From NCBI RefSeq assembly GCF_900101845.1, contig NZ_FNAM01000013.1:62001-126000 (forward strand): a stretch of 64,000 bases of DNA. Reading direction: 5' to 3'. Made by a program: the position numbers and the translations under genes. Positions 31,332-40,663 of this stretch are shown piece after piece. Numbering within the stretch: position 1 is the first letter of the stretch; every line of letters starts with the position of its first letter. Source of the DNA: Sporomusa acidovorans. Its GTDB lineage: Bacteria > Bacillota > Negativicutes > Sporomusales > Sporomusaceae. The notes under the pieces are model-generated. The model made no database searches. It was not told the origin of the DNA and worked only from the letters and a program-made list of their open reading frames with translations.

Positions 31332-31742
31332 TTACTTTTCCTTTTTCAAAGACTCCGTTGCTTCATTTACCCTTCCGTAATGAGCAATCTTGCCGTTCAA
31401 ACGCTCCAACGTTACTTGCATTTCATTGATACGCGCTATCAGTTGGTCACGCTGATTAAGCAAAAGTTGCTTTCTGACTTCCTTGGTCCCATCTCCCTGT
31501 TGATAGAGCCCCACATATTCAATGAGCACCTCAATCGGTAGTCCGGCGCTGCGCATGCAGCGGATGAATTCTACCCAGCCACAGCTATGCTCATCGTAAA
31601 CACGAATGCCGTTCGCCTTGCGCGGCACACGCGGTATTAGCCCTACGCGTTCGTAATAACGCAGGGTATCCTGAGATATGCCGTATTTTTCGCTTACTTC
31701 CGAAATTGTCAATATTGCACCTTCTTTCCTAAGATCCCCCAT
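31332..31742 (-). CDS. MerR-family transcriptional regulator
   Basis: An intact MerR protein of 136 residues with helix-turn-helix ISEVSEKYGISQDTLRYYER, wing RKANGIRVYDEHSCGWVEF and a C-terminal coiled coil. Translation may start at the ATG 31742 or at a TTG ten codons downstream, which has AAGGTG at better distance. It has one cysteine (Cys in EHSCGW) and another in RCMR. The gene is last in a decayed flavodoxin unit and four 19-bp-spacer promoters lie within 2.5 kb, three with the dyad CTTGAGY-like core, so it likely activates these and itself. The inducer is unknown; this subfamily is often near flavodoxins and aldo/keto reductases. Confidence 0.85.
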   Translation of the reverse strand: MGDLRKEGAILTISEVSEKYGISQDTLRYYERVGLIPRVPRKANGIRVYDEHSCGWVEFIRCMRSAGLPIEVLIEYVGLYQQGDGTKEVRKQLLLNQRDQLIARINEMQVTLERLNGKIAHYGRVNEATESLKKEK

Positions 31743-31762
31743 TCTGTCTCATTCCAAAATAT

Positions 31763-32303
31763 TTATTCGCCAAAGCCCACCTTGCTCAGCCATGCATAAA
31801 TCTCCTTTTGAGCGTACGTTTTGCTTCCATCAAGTACAAGCTCATCTAATACCCGGGACTTGGGCGCAAGCTTTTTGATATCCTCCAGGCTATGACCCGC
31901 CCCATAGCCGCCGTGCGTACAGAATGGAATGATCGTCTTGCCTGCCAGATCAGATTCAGCCAGAAACGTGGCAACCGGGGAAGCGATCGTATACCACCAA
32001 ATCGGCGTACCAACAAAAATAACGTCATAAGCTGCGAGATTTTCCACCTTCGCCTTAAGCGGCGGCTTGTAGCCTGACTCGACTTCCTGTTTTCCCTGCT
32101 TTACCACAGTATCATACTACCAATGCCTTTTTAGTCTTCGGAATACCCGGTTCCTTGTCACCTCCCTTGGAAGATACGGCTGCCGTCGGCGGCGGCGCCT
32201 TCGAAACCGCCGGCACTGCAGCCGGCTTCTGCAAGGCTTCCACCGCTGCAAAAGCAAGTACTGCAACCACGGCAAACATCAGTACTATATATCTCATTTT
32301 CAT
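31763..32303 (-). pseudogene. Exported flavodoxin with internal deletion
   Basis: From ATG 32303 the frame reads a signal-anchor (YIVLMFAVVAVLAFAAVEAL), a Pro/Ala linker and KKALVV, the first beta strand of a flavodoxin, then a stop. In another frame the rest follows directly: YDTVVKQGKQEVESGYK, VGTPIWWYTIASPV and a normal C-terminus at 31763. The FMN phosphate loop and first helix (about 40 residues) are missing. Confidence 0.8.
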
Positions 32304-32334
32304 TTCTGCATTCCTCCAGCTTTATCTCAAAAAA

Positions 32335-32535
32335 TTATTTTTCTATACACTGATCTACAAGTTCCTGTGCCATCCGGGCATAGTCCTCCTCTGACACATA
32401 ATTACTGCAGACAAAACATTTCAGCCATAAAATCGAGCTGAATACGCCAACTACCATCATCACAGCAACAACACCGAACAGCTTTTTCAAGGTAATCACC
32501 TTCATCCCTGCAAAATTACAGTTGTTTCTATTCAT
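32335..32535 (-). CDS. Small single-span membrane protein
   Basis: Sixty-six residues from ATG 32535, or 56 from ATG 32505. One hydrophobic helix (LFGVVAVMMVVGVFSSILWL) is followed by CFVC and an acidic helix. It starts next to MerR-type promoter 4 (predicted start site almost at the ATG 32535, so the 32505 start may be the real one). I do not recognise a family. Confidence 0.5.
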   Translation of the reverse strand: MNRNNCNFAGMKVITLKKLFGVVAVMMVVGVFSSILWLKCFVCSNYVSEEDYARMAQELVDQCIEK

Positions 32536-32537
32536 AG

Positions 32538-32568
32538 AGCTTATCACCTTGAGTCGGCTCAAAGTCAA
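32538..32568 (-). promoter_or_regulatory. MerR-type promoter 4
   Basis: On the minus strand TTGACT (32568-32563), 19 bases, TAAGCT (32543-32538). The spacer holds the dyad TTGAGCCGACTCAA. Confidence 0.7.
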
Positions 32569-32660
32569 TAGCTTTTTTATCAGTTTTAAAAATTTTTTAA
32601 AAAAATACAAGGTGCTATACCAACAAGAATTCGCCGGCACAGCACCCTCATATTGTCATC

Positions 32661-32929
32661 AACACTGTTCCACGACTGTGTTGTAGTCGCCAGGATAGGC
32701 TTTTTCCGGCAGCAGTTCGCAGAGCGTTCCGCCGGTCTCCTGCTCGATCAGCTTCGCCAGCTTACGTGTGTTTCCAGAATGGGAATAATACACAATCAAA
32801 CTATTTTTGCTCATCTAAAAAAGGTTGTACGCTGCCGGAGCTTTCCGCCCCGCCACTGCTTTTCCCTGCCTCCGTGCCGCAGCCCGCCAGAACAATGAAA
32901 AATCCTATCGTTAGAACAAAGAAAACCAT
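32661..32929 (-). pseudogene. Lipoprotein flavodoxin, frameshifted and truncated
   Basis: From ATG 32929 a lipoprotein signal (lipobox LAGC) and linker lead to a stop at FLDEQK. Overlapping it in another frame is SKNSLIVYYSHSGNTRKLAK, the FMN-binding start of a flavodoxin, ending with a stop after YNTVVEQC. The C-terminal half is absent. YNTVVEQ resembles the junction YDTVVKQ at 32107, so recombination between two flavodoxin genes may have produced both wrecks. Confidence 0.75.
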
Positions 32930-32984
32930 TAAAAATCTCTTTACTTCTATCACCTCACAAGCTTTGGATTTATTCTACGGTCAT

Positions 32985-33015
32985 AGGGTATCACTTTGAG
33001 CTAACTCGAAGTCAA
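32985..33015 (-). promoter_or_regulatory. MerR-type promoter 3
   Basis: On the minus strand TTGACT (33015-33010), 19 bases, TACCCT (32990-32985). The spacer holds TCGAGTTAGCTCAA. It reads toward the lipoprotein flavodoxin remnant. Confidence 0.65.
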
Positions 33016-33066
33016 GAGTTCTTTTCATGCTTTTTCCTGTTTTTCTGAACTTTTTTGAAAAAACGC

Positions 33067-33097
33067 TTGACCTCGAGTTGACTTCAAGTGCTATGCT
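33067..33097 (+). promoter_or_regulatory. MerR-type promoter 2
   Basis: On the plus strand TTGACC (33067-33072), 19 bases, TATGCT (33092-33097), with the dyad CTCGAGTTGACTTCAAG. It is divergent from promoter 3 and reads toward the Tat-signal fragment. Confidence 0.7.
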
Positions 33098-33129
33098 CAA
33101 TTTATTAGAGAAAAAATGGAGGCATTATC

Positions 33130-33216
33130 ATGAAACGTCGTGATTTTATCAAAGCTATGGGAGCCGGAGCTGTCCAAGCTCGGAATGGTTTGATTCGCGA
33201 ATCTGTCCGCAAATGA
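33130..33216 (+). pseudogene. Tat-signal N-terminal fragment
   Basis: Twenty-eight codons starting MKRRDFIKAMGAGAV, a twin-arginine signal, followed by unrelated residues and a stop. A GGAGG-like site precedes it. It is the start of an exported oxidoreductase, possibly the aldo/keto reductase whose end is at 30785-31126. Confidence 0.65.
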
Positions 33217-33227
33217 AAATTTCATAA

Positions 33228-33288
33228 AAAAGCAAAGACTCTATGCAGCAAGAGTTTTGTTCCCTGCTGTATAGGGGCTTTGCTTTTA
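33228..33288 (+). terminator. Probable terminator
   Basis: AAAAGCAAAG at 33228 pairs with CTTTGCTTTT at the end of the interval, enclosing a second stem (CAGCAAGAG region); the distal arm ends in four T. Confidence 0.6.
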
Positions 33289-33376
33289 GAAGAGCTGTAT
33301 TATTACCAATAGTTCCCATTCAGATCTTGCAACTTAAGTTCCAAGTAATAATATACAAAAAGGAGTCGTGAGAAAA

Positions 33377-33739
33377 ATGGAAACATCGGGTCATCAAGAG
33401 AAAGAACGCAAAGAATTATCTAGGCGTAACTTTTTAAAGTTTGCCGGCGGTACGATGGCAGCATTGGCAGCAATTCCGTCGTTTGGCCGGCTAATTGCGC
33501 ATGCGCGGGAAAATGGGCATGACATTGGTATTATTGGCTCGACAGATATTCTGGCAGCCGACCAGGCTTGTATAGATTTGATTTATCAAATGCCTGATAA
33601 TGAGCGCTATGATATCGTCGAACGCGTTGAATCCCGTCTCGGCCTGCATCAGCTAGAATATATGGAAGTGCTGGGTATGGGTAGTCGGGAAACTAGCTTT
33701 AATGATCCATTAACCGATAGCCAACACCCGATTCTGTAA
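33377..33739 (+). pseudogene. DUF362-type Tat protein with internal deletion
   Basis: A Tat signal (SRRNFLKFAGGTMAALAAIP) is joined after about 50 residues to the C-terminal end of a DUF362 protein (GIIGSTDILAADQACIDLIY and LEYMEVLGMGSRE). The DUF362 core and the ferredoxin-like region are missing. The last about 15 codons run into the antisense of kdpE. ATG 33377 has AGGAG at suitable distance; a GTG three codons upstream is less likely. Confidence 0.7.
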
Positions 33740-34379
33740 CAATATACTTGGGTCTGATAGGATTATCCTCAATTTTGCGCCGCAATTGATTAATATATAC
33801 CCTAATATAATGGTTATCATCGTAATAATTGTTTCCCCATACGGCTGTAAATAACTGCCGGTGGGTTATCACTTTTCCCACATTTTGGGCTAAAACTTTT
33901 ATGATTTCATACTCAGTCGGTGTCAGCTTTACTTCCTTACCGCTTACAAAAATGTGTCTCTGCGCAAGATCTACCGTTAACTCACCACATACTACAACCG
34001 GTTTATCATCAACCCGTGTCGTCCTTCTGATAAATACTCGTATTCTAGCCATAAGCTCTTCAACACCAAAAGGTTTCGTAACATAGTCGTCAGCACCCGC
34101 ATCAAGTGCCTCTACTTTTTCTTTTTCCTGATCACGCGCCGTAAGGACAATAATTGGTACTTGCGACCATTCACGGATTTGGTTGATTACCTTTTTGCCA
34201 TCCATATCAGGCAACCCCAAATCCAGTAAAATAATATCGGGCTTACATATTACAGCACGTTGAATGGCTTCCTGCCCATTTGTGACTTCATCCGTATCAT
34301 ACCCACCAACTCTGAGTGAAACCTTTAAAAATTTTCTAATTTGTGGTTCATCATCAACAACTAAAATTTTAATTCCCAT
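33699..34379 (-). CDS. kdpE: KdpE response regulator
   Basis: OmpR-family regulator of 226 residues. The receiver domain has the acidic pair (VDDEP), phospho-acceptor Asp in DIILLDLGLPDMDG and Lys in DYVTKPFG; the C-terminal winged helix has LTPTEYEIIKVLAQNVGKVI and YIRVYINQLRRKIE. It overlaps kdpD by 11 bases and is cotranscribed with it. It activates kdpFABC at low potassium or high osmolarity. The stop region overlaps the plus-strand DUF362 remnant. Confidence 0.95.
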   Translation of the reverse strand: MGIKILVVDDEPQIRKFLKVSLRVGGYDTDEVTNGQEAIQRAVICKPDIILLDLGLPDMDGKKVINQIREWSQVPIIVLTARDQEKEKVEALDAGADDYVTKPFGVEELMARIRVFIRRTTRVDDKPVVVCGELTVDLAQRHIFVSGKEVKLTPTEYEIIKVLAQNVGKVITHRQLFTAVWGNNYYDDNHYIRVYINQLRRKIEDNPIRPKYIVTESGVGYRLMDH

Positions 34380-37113
34380 TGAAAATACTTCCTTCCTGAT
34401 CCATCAGTCTTTTATCTTGTTCGGGAACGGGAATAAAAAAATGAATCATCGTACCGCCGTCCGGGCGGTTTTCTGCCCAAATTTTTCCGTTATGGGCTTC
34501 TATAATAGTTCGGCAGATCGATAATCCTAAACCAATGCCGTTACTATTACCCTCAATTTGCTTTGCCCGGTAAAACTTATCAAAGATCTGCGTTAAGTCA
34601 GCAGCCGGTATGCCAATTCCTCTGTCGGCAACGGAAACCTGAACTTGATTTTTACCGGTTACAACAGTTATTTCCACAGGACTATTGGCCGGTGAGTATT
34701 TAAACGCATTATCCAGCAAATTTACCATAACCTGTTCCAGTAATTTACCGTCCCCACGTACAATGGGAACTTCCGCTGAAATATTGAATTGGATTGCCCG
34801 CTCTTTTATCTGATCCTCAACCTGACGCAAAGCTACACCAATGATATCCTGTAAATCACACCAATCATTTTTCAGTCGTAATGTTCCGCCTTCTAACCTT
34901 GCCGTGTCTAATAAGTTCGCCACGATTCGTGTCATCCGCTTTGCCCCGTCAATAATATTATCCCATAACTCATTTTTCTCTTCAGGCGAACAATGCTGGG
35001 CCGCATCTCTGAGCGTTAAAGCCGAACCAATAATTGATGCCAGCGGCGTGCGCAATTCGTGAGAAACCGAATTAAACAAAGTACTTTTCAGTTTGTCTGA
35101 TTCAAGCAATAATTCCGCTTCGCGGGCCTTTTCCGTCAATTGTACCCTTTCAATGGCAATCGCTGCCAGACCGGCCCAAGCCTCCATGAGCCGGCGTTGT
35201 TCGGGAGTAATAAGTTTTTCGATGATTTTAATTCCTAACACACCCACAATGTGTTCCCGTGTAACCAGCGGTAAATAAAGATAGTCGGCACTCGGCAGGG
35301 TTGCGGCCGAGCGTCCGGCGGCTTCGCAGTGCGCATAAACCCAGGCTGCCACAGCCGCTTCTGTGCTATCAGCGACCGGATGAATTGTGTATTGTTTCAT
35401 TGCCGCCCCTGGCTCGTGTTCCGCGCATACCATAAGCTGATTATGCTCATCAGGCAATAACACCATGACCCGACGTCCCAAGGTGTCTGCCGCCTGAATC
35501 GCCAGACTGCGCGTAATCGTCGCCAAATCGACCACCGCAGCAATTTCTTTACTGAAACTATATAACGAGCGAATACTACGTTCCCGCTGACGTGCCAAAT
35601 CAGCCTCTTCTCTTAAGAATTCAGTACGTCCGCCAATAATAAAGGCAACAATTAAAAACGTGATAAAACTCCAAATATAACGCAAATCATAGACCGTAAA
35701 GGCAAAAACCGGCGGCACAAACAAAAAGTCAAATAAAACCATGCTGCTTACCGCCGTAAAATAAGACGGCCAGCGCCCCCACCAAAATGCGCTTAAGGTT
35801 ACGGGCAACTGATAAAGTAAGGCAATATTGATAATTTCTATTAAATCCTTAAAAAACCAGCCAAAGCCACTAATACCAATTATCATGCAAAAACTCAGCA
35901 GATAATATTGCCAGTTTCCCTGAACAGGTGCCGCTTCGGTATTGATGTATGTACTGTGGCTTGGCTGCTCCTTTTGGGCCTGAATAACATAAACATTAAT
36001 ACCGCCGCTATGCCGGATCAGCTTATTGACAATCGATTCATGTACCATATCCCTTAAGCGGCTCTGTTGCGGTTTGCCGACCACAATGGCTGTAACATTA
36101 TTGTTGCGGGCAACAGCCAGCAATTCATGCAGTAAATCGCGGCCAGCTATGCTGATCGTTTTAGCGCCAAGTTCTTCCGCTAAGCGCATGTTGCGCGCCA
36201 CACGGTCACGCAGACGTTCTTTCTCCCTGAGCGAAAATTTAGTATTGGTTTCAATGTGAACTGCCAGCCATTCGGCCTGCAGACCGGCGGCCAGCCTGCA
36301 AGCCGCACGAATAAGCTGAGCGGAAAAAGGACTGGCGCTGACACATACCATGACCTTGCCGGAAGCCGGCCAGGGACCATCAATCTTGTGTTCGCGCATA
36401 TATTCACTCAAATCACTGTCTACTCTCTTCGCCATAAACCGCAAGGCCATTTCACGCAATGCATTGATATTGCCTTGCCGGAAAAAATTCCGCAGCGCTT
36501 GTTCTGCCTGGCCGGCAACATACACCTTACCTTCCTGTAAACGCTTAATCAGGTCTTGCGGCGATATATCGATTAATTGAACATTATCTGCCTGTTCCAC
36601 CACATAATCAGGAACCGTTTCCCTGACGATAACACCGGTAATCTGGGCAACGACATCGTTCAGACTCTCAATATGCTGAATGTTAAGGGTAGTATATACA
36701 TTGATACCGGCCTTCAAAAGTTCCTCAACATCCTGAAATCTGCGCACATGGCGCGATCCCTGAATATTGGTATGCGCCAGTTCATCAACCAGGACAAGTT
36801 CAGGCCTGCGGGCGAGAATCGCATCAATGTCCATTTCCTGTATTACCTTGCCCCGATAGGTAATACACTTAGGCAATATGACAGGCAGCCCGGAAACCAA
36901 GCCCTCCGTCTCTTTCCTGCCATGGGTCTCCACCCAGCCGATGACTACATCGATCCCCGCCTGCAAACGTTCGTGGGCAGTCTCCAGCATGGTGTAGGTT
37001 TTTCCCACCCCGGCTGAAGCGCCTAAAAAAACAGTAAGTTTTCCCATTTCACTTCTTGCTATTTTTTGCAGAATCGTATCAGGATCCGTACGATTCTCCT
37101 GCTTCATAGGCAT
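34369..37113 (-). CDS. kdpD: KdpD sensor histidine kinase
   Basis: The 914-residue kinase has the N-terminal KdpD domain with Walker A GASAGVGKTYTML and the TNIQGSRH region, a universal stress protein-like domain (about 245-370), four short transmembrane helices (about 400-500), a GAF domain (about 520-650) and the HisKA/HATPase module with phospho-acceptor His in SVSHELRTPLASI. Ribosome binding site GGAGG lies nine bases before the ATG. It senses potassium supply and phosphorylates KdpE. It is separated from kdpC by about 900 bases, which is wider than usual. Confidence 0.95.
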   Translation of the reverse strand: MPMKQENRTDPDTILQKIARSEMGKLTVFLGASAGVGKTYTMLETAHERLQAGIDVVIGWVETHGRKETEGLVSGLPVILPKCITYRGKVIQEMDIDAILARRPELVLVDELAHTNIQGSRHVRRFQDVEELLKAGINVYTTLNIQHIESLNDVVAQITGVIVRETVPDYVVEQADNVQLIDISPQDLIKRLQEGKVYVAGQAEQALRNFFRQGNINALREMALRFMAKRVDSDLSEYMREHKIDGPWPASGKVMVCVSASPFSAQLIRAACRLAAGLQAEWLAVHIETNTKFSLREKERLRDRVARNMRLAEELGAKTISIAGRDLLHELLAVARNNNVTAIVVGKPQQSRLRDMVHESIVNKLIRHSGGINVYVIQAQKEQPSHSTYINTEAAPVQGNWQYYLLSFCMIIGISGFGWFFKDLIEIINIALLYQLPVTLSAFWWGRWPSYFTAVSSMVLFDFLFVPPVFAFTVYDLRYIWSFITFLIVAFIIGGRTEFLREEADLARQRERSIRSLYSFSKEIAAVVDLATITRSLAIQAADTLGRRVMVLLPDEHNQLMVCAEHEPGAAMKQYTIHPVADSTEAAVAAWVYAHCEAAGRSAATLPSADYLYLPLVTREHIVGVLGIKIIEKLITPEQRRLMEAWAGLAAIAIERVQLTEKAREAELLLESDKLKSTLFNSVSHELRTPLASIIGSALTLRDAAQHCSPEEKNELWDNIIDGAKRMTRIVANLLDTARLEGGTLRLKNDWCDLQDIIGVALRQVEDQIKERAIQFNISAEVPIVRGDGKLLEQVMVNLLDNAFKYSPANSPVEITVVTGKNQVQVSVADRGIGIPAADLTQIFDKFYRAKQIEGNSNGIGLGLSICRTIIEAHNGKIWAENRPDGGTMIHFFIPVPEQDKRLMDQEGSIFNGN

Positions 37114-37343
37114 CTAGTTTTCCTCCAGTAGTTGTAACTTACAGTTAGTATAGCTCTTACCCCGTCAGAAACGTGTCTGAGATTCTAAACTACCTGTAAA
37201 AATATTATCAAAACGAGCAAAAAACCTGTACAAAAAGCGCATTGAAATGAAATCAACGCGCTTTTTTGTCATACAACCTATTTCCTGCATGAATTAATAT
37301 GATATATCTGGTAATAAACAACTATACAGATCAACCCATGATG

Positions 37344-37442
37344 TTATTTGAATCCTATTAATTTGGGCCACAACAGTAATCCCAGACAAACACCCAAACC
37401 AAAAACGAATAATATCACACCCGCCAACTCAAAAGCGCCCAT
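37344..37442 (-). CDS. Small membrane protein in the kdpC-kdpD gap
   Basis: Thirty-two codons with GGAAGG seven bases before the ATG. The product is one hydrophobic helix (AGVILFVFGLGVCLGLLLWP) followed by a short basic end. It resembles a single-span regulator in size, like KdpF, but KdpF itself is at 42372-42458. I do not recognise it. The rest of the 37114-38026 gap holds a terminator at 37756-37794 and nothing else I can name. Confidence 0.5.
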   Translation of the reverse strand: MGAFELAGVILFVFGLGVCLGLLLWPKLIGFK

Positions 37443-37755
37443 ATATTTACCTTCCTTTACCAAAATGAGTCGAACATTTTTCATAAGGCATATTAACTAT
37501 CGAATATCTCGCCAGTAATAAATGACACGATTGCAAGGCCGCACTTATAAAATCCCTGTTATAAAAACTGTCATACAGCCCCAGATCATTGTATTTACTT
37601 AGGTTAATAATACCATATAATCCCGTAAAAAATGGGTCAAATTACGTAGGCATTGTGTCAGAATTCCGTCAAAATGATTAGCCTGATCAAAGAATCTTAT
37701 TTTCTCTAATTTGTTTATGTTACAAATCATTTTGCTTGAATTGGGTTAAAAAACG

Positions 37756-37794
37756 AAAAGGCAGTGCATTGGACGTCTCCATACACTGTCTTTT
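37756..37794. terminator. Terminator in the kdpC-kdpD gap
   Basis: AAAAGGCAGTGCATTGGA pairs with TCCATACACTGTCTTTT around a four-base loop. It would end the kdpFABC transcript, so kdpDE probably has its own promoter. Confidence 0.75.
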
Positions 37795-38026
37795 CATACT
37801 GACCTACAAAACGCCCAAATTATCACTTCTGCGTTTTGTCCGCCAGTATTTACTAAGTCTGCAGCCTGCCTTGTGCCAATTATAATTAGCAAGCAATTGC
37901 TTAGGCCCATCTTTATTTTACCCATAATAACCATTAAGATGCTGTCAATTAATCTTGATAAGGCGTAAAGAAAGCATAAAAATAAACCTTGTTTTTAAGT
38001 TTCATATTACTAGGAATTATTTATAC

Positions 38027-38602
38027 TTATTTTAATCTATCCAGCGCCATGTTGAGTTCCAGGACATTAACCCTTGGCTCGCCAAACAGCGCTAGCTGCC
38101 GGTTTAAAATACGTTTATCCACTAAATTGGCTACTTCCTTGGCCGCTAACCCGCGCGCTTCAGCCACGCGCTCAACCTGGAGATAGGCCGCCTCCGGGGA
38201 AATATCGGGATCCAGTCCGCTTGCCGACGCAGTTACCAGATCGGCAGGTATAGCGGCACTCTCACTAAGACCATTTTCCTGACGTGCTTTGTTCACATTG
38301 TCAGCAACCGTATCAATTAGTTTCTTATTGGTAGGACCAAGATTGGAGCCAGCCGAGCCGGCGGCGTCATAACTATCTTTGCCGGCCGCCGACGGTCTTC
38401 CATGAAAATAACCCGGTTGCGTAAAATTCTGTCCAATCAGTTTCGAGCCAACAACCTGCCCTTGACGCTCAACCAACGAGCCTTTTGCTTGAGACGGAAA
38501 AATCGTGTTAGCTACCCCAACCATCGTTAGCGGATACACAAAACCGGTAATAACGGTTAAAACAAGCAGCATTCTGAAAGAATTTACTATTTGGCGCCAC
38601 AT
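38027..38602 (-). CDS. kdpC: Potassium-transporting ATPase subunit KdpC
   Basis: The 191-residue accessory subunit has one N-terminal transmembrane helix (LLVLTVITGFVYPLTMVGVA) and the conserved YFHGRPSAAG and DLVTASASGLDPDISPEAA motifs. It stabilises the KdpFABC complex in the cytoplasmic membrane. A GGGAG site precedes the ATG. It follows kdpB by 24 bases. Confidence 0.95.
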   Translation of the reverse strand: MWRQIVNSFRMLLVLTVITGFVYPLTMVGVANTIFPSQAKGSLVERQGQVVGSKLIGQNFTQPGYFHGRPSAAGKDSYDAAGSAGSNLGPTNKKLIDTVADNVNKARQENGLSESAAIPADLVTASASGLDPDISPEAAYLQVERVAEARGLAAKEVANLVDKRILNRQLALFGEPRVNVLELNMALDRLK

Positions 38603-38626
38603 TGACGTCCAGCTCCCTTCTTTATC

Positions 38627-40651
38627 TTAAACAAGTCCCAAGGCGACGATTATGACATCAATTATTTTAATGCCGAGGAATGGCACGAGTAATCCGCCTA
38701 CACCGTAGATTAGAATATTTCTACGAAGAATGACTTCCGCTCCCAGCGGCCGGTAGGTTACCCCACGCAGGGCCAGCGGAATAAGCGCAACGATGATCAG
38801 TGCATTAAAGATAACCGCACTGAGTATCGCGCTTTCCGGAGTCGCCAAACGCATAATGTTAAAAACATTCATCTCCGGATAGGTGCCTGCAAACATGGCC
38901 GGTATAATCGCGAAATATTTAGCGACATCATTGGCGATGCTGAAAGTTGTCAGCGAGCCACGCGTCATGAGTAACTGCTTGCCGATCTCAACAATTTCAA
39001 TAAGTTTCGTCGGGTTACTGTCAAGATCCACCATATTGCCGGCTTCTTTCGCCGCCTGAGTACCGCTGTTCATCGCTACACCTACATCGGCTTGAGCAAG
39101 GGCAGGCGCATCGTTGGTGCCGTCACCGGTCATAGCCACCAGCATGCCTTTTTCCTGATATTCGCGGATTAACCGCAGTTTAGCCTCGGGAGTCGCCTCT
39201 GCCAAAAAGTCGTCCACCCCTGCCTCAGCGGCTATTGCGGCGGCAGTCAGCGGATTATCGCCTGTTATCATAACGGTCTTGATGCCCATCTGCCTAAGCG
39301 CCTGGAACCGTTCCTTAATACCGCCTTTAACGATATCCTTTAGATAGATAGTGCCCAGCGCTTTGGTCCCTTGCGCAACTATCAGCGGTGTCCCGCCCGC
39401 TTTGGCAATATTCTCGGCAGCCGCTTTCACTTCTTCAGGAAACTGGCCGCCCTGTTCACCTATATATTTTTGGATCGCATCGATAGCACCCTTACGAATC
39501 GGATTTCCTTTACTATTGACGCCGCTCATCCTGGTTTGGGCGGTAAACGGCACAAACTCGGCTTCCAGTGTGGTAAGATCCCGCTCACGGATGTTGTATT
39601 TTTCTTTGGCCAGCACAACCACACTGCGTCCCTCGGGAGTTTCATCCGCCAAGGATGACAGTTGCGCCGCATCCGCCAACTCGCTTTCGCTTACACCGGG
39701 CGCCGGGATAAACTCGGTTGCCATTCTGTTGCCGAGAGTAATCGTGCCGGTCTTATCCAGTAGCAGGGCATTTACGTCCCCGGCAGCCTCTACCGCCCGG
39801 CCGGACATTGCCAGTACGTTACGCTTCAGGAGGCGGTCCATACCCGCAATCCCGATAGAGCTCAATAACCCGCCGATTGTTGTCGGGATAAGGCAAACCA
39901 GCAAGGAGATCAAAGTGATCACGGAGATTAAGGTCCCTGAGTAAACGGCAAAGGGTTCAATGGTTGCCACGGCTACTAGAAAAATAATAGTCAAACCAAC
40001 GAGCAATATGGTTAGCGCAATTTCATTAGGCGTCTTCTGCCGTTTCGCACCTTCCACCAGCGAAATCATCCGGTCAAGGAACGTTTCGCCGGGATTCGCG
40101 GTAATCCTTACCTTAATCCAGTCAGACAGCACCCTGGTGCCACCGGTTACCGCTGACCGGTCGCCGCCGGATTCGCGGATAACAGGCGCGGATTCACCGG
40201 TTACGGCACTCTCATCCACCGATGCCATTCCCTCAACGACTTCGCCGTCACCGGGAATAAATTCGCCCGCGTTGATTAAAACCACGTCGTCTTTACGAAG
40301 TTTGGCAGCATCAACCTGGATCGTACTGTTGCCGTTCACTTTGTGCGCTTTCGTCTGGGAACGGGCCGTCTTCAGCGATTGGGCCTGGGCTTTCCCCCGG
40401 CCTTCAGCCACCGCCTCGGCAAAATTGGCGAATAATACGGTAAACCATAACCAAAGGGTTATCTGCAAAGAAAAGGCGATTGGCTCTCCGGTAAAAAAGT
40501 CACGAACTGTCAGCCAGGTGGTTACCAGCGCGCCGATATAGACAATGAACATGACCGGGTTACGAAGCTGCGTCTTAGGATTGAGCTTATTAAAAGCGTC
40601 CTGAATTGCCTGTACTAACATATCTTTATTGAAACTACTGCGTTCATTCAT
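38627..40651 (-). CDS. kdpB: Potassium-transporting ATPase ATP-binding subunit KdpB
   Basis: P-type ATPase subunit (674 residues from ATG 40651, which has AAGGAG nine bases upstream; a GTG three codons earlier is less likely). It carries the phosphorylation motif DKTGTIT, the TGES-type actuator motif (AVTGESAPV), the hinge [12 protein letters not shown], and seven hydrophobic segments. It hydrolyses ATP to drive potassium uptake through KdpA. Confidence 0.95.
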   Translation of the reverse strand: MNERSSFNKDMLVQAIQDAFNKLNPKTQLRNPVMFIVYIGALVTTWLTVRDFFTGEPIAFSLQITLWLWFTVLFANFAEAVAEGRGKAQAQSLKTARSQTKAHKVNGNSTIQVDAAKLRKDDVVLINAGEFIPGDGEVVEGMASVDESAVTGESAPVIRESGGDRSAVTGGTRVLSDWIKVRITANPGETFLDRMISLVEGAKRQKTPNEIALTILLVGLTIIFLVAVATIEPFAVYSGTLISVITLISLLVCLIPTTIGGLLSSIGIAGMDRLLKRNVLAMSGRAVEAAGDVNALLLDKTGTITLGNRMATEFIPAPGVSESELADAAQLSSLADETPEGRSVVVLAKEKYNIRERDLTTLEAEFVPFTAQTRMSGVNSKGNPIRKGAIDAIQKYIGEQGGQFPEEVKAAAENIAKAGGTPLIVAQGTKALGTIYLKDIVKGGIKERFQALRQMGIKTVMITGDNPLTAAAIAAEAGVDDFLAEATPEAKLRLIREYQEKGMLVAMTGDGTNDAPALAQADVGVAMNSGTQAAKEAGNMVDLDSNPTKLIEIVEIGKQLLMTRGSLTTFSIANDVAKYFAIIPAMFAGTYPEMNVFNIMRLATPESAILSAVIFNALIIVALIPLALRGVTYRPLGAEVILRRNILIYGVGGLLVPFLGIKIIDVIIVALGLV

Positions 40652-40663
40652 TTCCTTCACTCC

